Source: Methanomassiliicoccales archaeon
Lineage (GTDB): Archaea; Thermoplasmatota; Thermoplasmata; Methanomassiliicoccales; UBA472
Direction: 5' to 3'
Assembly (NCBI GenBank): GCA_013415865.1
Contig: CP058896.1
Span: forward strand, 764,921 to 828,920
Length of the DNA: 64,000 bases
Below are positions 61,303 through 64,000 of the stretch, piece by piece (within the stretch, counting starts at the first letter, position 1; each line of letters starts with the position of its first letter). Both the position numbers and the translations under genes were made by a program. A model generated the notes under the pieces. It was not told the DNA's origin and did no database searches. It was given only the letters and a program-made list of their open reading frames with translations.

Positions 61303-62532
61303 ATGGCCGTGAACGAGGTCTTGAAAGAGGTGTGGGGAGGGATGCGCTCCCTTGACGCAAAGAGAAAGGTCGCGGTCTTGTTCGCCATTATGCTCCTGGT
61401 CTATGGAATCGGGATAATCGCCGATATGACCTATCTCTCCAAGGACGTTGCGCCCGATCTTTCCCATCCTGACATCCCGCGCTACCGCGACAGGGCCCAG
61501 ACGATTATCGATGGCGGCCTGCTGTACAGGGACGTCCATACTGAGACGCCGCCTCTGATAAACTATCTTCTTGTGCCGGCGCAGCTCATGGGAGGGGCGG
61601 ACCACATATGGGTCTGGAGCGTTTACTTCTCCATATTCGTATTCTTCATTTCTGTGACCCTCTATCTTTCGTTCAGAAGGATAGATGAGAACAAGGCCTT
61701 CCTCATGGCCATCCTTGTCGTGCTCTGTCCTTTCCTGATCAGCGAGTCCAGCATCGGGGAGGACGAATCGATAATGGTGTTCACGTTCATCTTGGCCGCC
61801 ATCCTTATGTTCTATGACAGAAAGAAGCTCTCGGCGATCGCCATAACCGCAGGCATATGGACGAAGATGTTCCCGATTCTTCTTCTGCCAACCGAGTTCC
61901 TGAGGCAGAAGAGATGGCAGGACCGGTCCGCCCTCATCGCCATCGTGGCCGCGGTGACGCTGTTGATCACGGGGGCCTTTCTCATCCTCTGTTATGAGGA
62001 CTTCACATATTTCCTGAACTTCTATTTCCTTGGCGATTCGAACAGGCCCACCGGTGGACAGAGCATCTGGCATTTCCTGCGGATGGGGGGTCTTGAGCTG
62101 CCCAGGCTCCTCGAGCTCGGTCTTGTCGGCGGTGGTCTCCTTTTGGCATACCTATACTGTCACATAAAAAAAATTGGGGTCTGGGAGAGCATCACTGTCT
62201 CGACGCTCGTCTTCTTCATCCTTTACCCAAAGGTCCACACCGGTTACTATGCAATAATATTTGTCATGTTGGCAGCCTGGGCAGTGGATAACAAAGCCAT
62301 CGCCCTGAGGATCTATCTGTCATTCTTCCCCATCCTGGCCTCGGTGGCCTTCTCCGAGCTTGAGAGCGGGGAGACGTTCATCAGCTTTGATGGGAGCTGG
62401 ATAATAGGACTTGTCCTAAACCTGACGGGGACGGTACTTCTCGTTGATGCGACCAGATTGGCATTGAAGAGGAGGCCATTTATTTACAATGAGCATAAGC
62501 ATGGCCTAATTGAGGTGGAGGAGGTGGCTTGA
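61303..62532 (+). CDS. Polytopic membrane glycosyltransferase (GT-C type)
   Basis: A 409-residue protein with about 10 hydrophobic segments in the arrangement of GT-C enzymes that use polyprenyl-phosphate sugars (GT39/GT87-like). The first external loop holds PDIPRYRDRAQTIIDGGLLY, then RDVHTETPPLINYLLVPA, with the acidic residues expected at a lipid-linked donor site. It probably adds a sugar to an envelope glycolipid or glycoprotein outside the membrane, using the donor made by the GT2 enzyme upstream (inference). Confidence 0.75.
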   Translation: MAVNEVLKEVWGGMRSLDAKRKVAVLFAIMLLVYGIGIIADMTYLSKDVAPDLSHPDIPRYRDRAQTIIDGGLLYRDVHTETPPLINYLLVPAQLMGGADHIWVWSVYFSIFVFFISVTLYLSFRRIDENKAFLMAILVVLCPFLISESSIGEDESIMVFTFILAAILMFYDRKKLSAIAITAGIWTKMFPILLLPTEFLRQKRWQDRSALIAIVAAVTLLITGAFLILCYEDFTYFLNFYFLGDSNRPTGGQSIWHFLRMGGLELPRLLELGLVGGGLLLAYLYCHIKKIGVWESITVSTLVFFILYPKVHTGYYAIIFVMLAAWAVDNKAIALRIYLSFFPILASVAFSELESGETFISFDGSWIIGLVLNLTGTVLLVDATRLALKRRPFIYNEHKHGLIEVEEVA

Positions 62533-62686
62533 TGAAAGGCCTTGCCTCTTATCGCATAAATGGCCTTCGGGTGGTCAAGAGGTCGGTGTTCGAAGCGCAG
62601 TTATATAATCCCATACTCTCGGGGACGTGAATAGCTAATGAACGTTCCCGTTGGGTCGTGCTATCTACCTCTCGATGAGAATATGG

Positions 62687-62770
62687 TGCAGGGAAAGGGA
62701 TTTGAACCCTTGGACCACTAAGGACTAGACCCTGAATCTAGCGCCGTTGGCCAGGCTTGGCTATCCCTGC
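62687..62770 (-). tRNA. tRNA-Leu (anticodon CAG)
   Basis: On the minus strand the acceptor GCAGGGA pairs with TCCCTGC and discriminator A follows. The D-arm has GCCAAGCCTGGCCAACGGC. The anticodon stem CTAGA/TCTAG closes loop TTCAGGG (anticodon CAG). A long variable arm and T-arm AAGGG TTCAAAT CCCTT complete a class II tRNA of 84 nt. No intron and no encoded CCA. Confidence 0.95.
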
Positions 62771-62964
62771 TTTGGGATGAGCACAATGACCTCTTGATAC
62801 AAAAACATTGTTGACCTGACATAGGGCGTCATTGCGATGCTGGGGCCGTCATGAAAGTTTGATAGATATCATGCTGTCTATATTAGACCGGCATGGTATA
62901 TATTAATAGAATGAACCTGATAAATATTCAAAGGTCGTTGAGATAAGAAAACGGTCGGTCTAAA

Positions 62965-64000
62965 ATGGAAGAGAAGAAGATGAAGGCCCAAAGGAAGGAG
63001 GTCGAGAAGAGGATGTCAAAGAGGGACATCCTGCCTAAGCAGATGCCCGGTGACCCTCTGGATGATCCAGACCTATATCTGAACCGAGAGATCGCTTGGG
63101 TGAGGTTCAATAAAAGGATCTTTGAGGAGGCCATGGACAGGTCGCACCCCCTTCTCGAAAGGGTCAAGTTCCTTGCCATATGCGGCAGCAATCTGGACGA
63201 GTTCTTCATGGTCAGGGTCTCAGGGCTGAGGAGGCAGCTCCTGAGGGGGGCCCTGGAGGCGCCGCCGGACGGTCTGACCCCCCTTGAACAGATAATGAGG
63301 ATAAAGAAAGAGGTCCAGTCCATGGTCTCTGACTATTCTGCTCTATGGTTCGACGACCTTGTCCCGGCCCTCAAGGAGGAGGGCATCTTTATACATAATG
63401 TCACTGAGCTGAGCGCAAAGGAGAAAGAGTATCTCAAAGAATATTTTATCAGCACCATATTCCCAGCGCTCACCCCCTTGGCATTGGACCTTGCACATCC
63501 ATTCCCGTTCATCTCGAACCTCAGCATCAATCTGGCGGTATCCTTGAAGGACCCGCGCGGCGTGCAGAAATATGCAAGGGTCAAGGTCCCAACGAACCTC
63601 TTCGGACGCTTTATCCAGATCCCAAATGAGTTCATGGAGGGGAAGGGACCGAAGAATGAGAGAGAGGTCCACTATGTTCTCATCGAGGATGTCATCGAGT
63701 CCAACCTGGACGTGCTGTTCCCAGGTATGGAGATAATCGGGTCTTACCCATTCAGGATAACAAGGGATGCTGACATCGAGATCGAGCTCGACGAGGCGGA
63801 GGACCTTCTCACGGCGGTCGAGGAGTCCGTGGAGGCAAGACGTATCGGTGCCCCCTGCAGGCTCGAGGTCGAGACCAGCATGCCAGAGAAGCTACGTGAG
63901 CTCTTCGCCAACAAGCTGGGCCTCCCTAACTACCTTGTCTTTGAGAAGGACTACCCTTTGGCGCTGGTCGACTTCTGGTATCTCGTCGGTCTGAACAGGC
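62965..64000 (+). CDS. ppk1: Polyphosphate kinase Ppk1, 5' part (runs off the window)
   Basis: The first 345 codons of a polyphosphate kinase. A charged N-terminal extension (about 35 residues) leads into the N domain LYLNREIAWVRFNKRIFEEA, then FLAICGSNLDEFFMVRVSGL. The head domain FPALTPLALDLAHPFPFISN follows, then the start of the catalytic C1 part. The enzyme makes polyphosphate from ATP. The active-site histidines lie beyond the window edge and cannot be checked. Confidence 0.93.
   Translation, partial: MEEKKMKAQRKEVEKRMSKRDILPKQMPGDPLDDPDLYLNREIAWVRFNKRIFEEAMDRSHPLLERVKFLAICGSNLDEFFMVRVSGLRRQLLRGALEAPPDGLTPLEQIMRIKKEVQSMVSDYSALWFDDLVPALKEEGIFIHNVTELSAKEKEYLKEYFISTIFPALTPLALDLAHPFPFISNLSINLAVSLKDPRGVQKYARVKVPTNLFGRFIQIPNEFMEGKGPKNEREVHYVLIEDVIESNLDVLFPGMEIIGSYPFRITRDADIEIELDEAEDLLTAVEESVEARRIGAPCRLEVETSMPEKLRELFANKLGLPNYLVFEKDYPLALVDFWYLVGLNR

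Noticed and set aside
1-64000. CRISPR array, insertion sequence or prophage
   Set aside because: No regularly spaced direct repeats, transposase, integrase or phage structural genes were found anywhere in the window.

Overview
The window reads as a mesophilic archaeon of the Thermoplasmatota (Methanomassiliicoccales-like or a related uncultured lineage). The archaeal assignment rests on L21e, L15e, RNA polymerase subunit F (Rpb4), aIF1A, a RIO1 kinase with a Dim2/Krr1-type KH protein, Pus10, a KsgA/Dim1 methylase beside a DUF655 protein, family B DNA polymerase, a YchF-type GTPase with TGS domain, TATA-box promoters, and an intron-containing tRNA-Glu. The lineage is inferred from general gene content only. 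No methanogenesis gene lies in the window, and TAG is used as an ordinary stop.

Layout. 1-1.6 kb: a flavodoxin and a CBS-domain protein. 2.0-5.2 kb: an AT-richer cassette on the minus strand encoding Vsr endonuclease, a Sau3AI/MutH-type restriction enzyme and a cytosine-5 methyltransferase. 5.8-8.8 kb: two small proteins with ribbon-helix-helix-like N-termini and a dynamin-like GTPase. 9.4-12.2 kb: an antiporter-UspA-MFS operon. 12.8-16.6 kb: a four-gene minus-strand operon joining a SsuABC/TauABC-type ABC importer to a MtaA-like UroD-family protein. 16.9-18.9 kb: tRNA-Glu, aIF1A, RIO1, KH protein. 19.0-23.4 kb: a secreted membrane-anchored protein divergent from a STAND ATPase with winged helix and TPRs. 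23.4-27.3 kb: information-processing genes pus10-rpl21e-rpoF-DUF655-ksgA, then a DedA protein. 27.6-32.3 kb: gamma-carbonic anhydrase, winged-helix protein, a large MMPL/RND transporter and its probable TetR repressor.

32.7-38.5 kb: CBS protein, phenylacetate-CoA-ligase homologue, double-ACT protein, then a 38-residue membrane microprotein followed by two tandem sodium:solute symporters. 38.8-42.9 kb: ilvE plus a three-gene 2-oxoacid:ferredoxin oxidoreductase operon. Together with the ligase and symporters this suggests amino-acid or organic-acid fermentation (inference). 43.0-49.2 kb: Lon-like protease, YchF GTPase, DNA polymerase B. 49.2-54.1 kb: HTH_10 regulator, antiporter, MscS channel, and a lysine-2,3-aminomutase-family radical SAM protein with a long N-terminal extension. 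54.2-58.9 kb: L15e with a structured leader, a ThiI-like protein with a degenerate PP-loop, TauE/DUF1634, an MFS protein and a frameshifted flavodoxin. 59.1-62.5 kb: membrane and glycosyltransferase genes, probably for envelope glycolipids or glycoproteins. 62.7-64.0 kb: tRNA-Leu(CAG) and the 5' part of polyphosphate kinase.

The strongest candidates for undescribed biology are: the UroD/MtaA-like protein with its dedicated ABC importer; the RHH-like pair plus dynamin-like GTPase beside the restriction cassette; the long KamA-family enzyme; and the ThiI-like protein lacking its catalytic loop. All functions are read from sequence motifs by eye. No database search was run.
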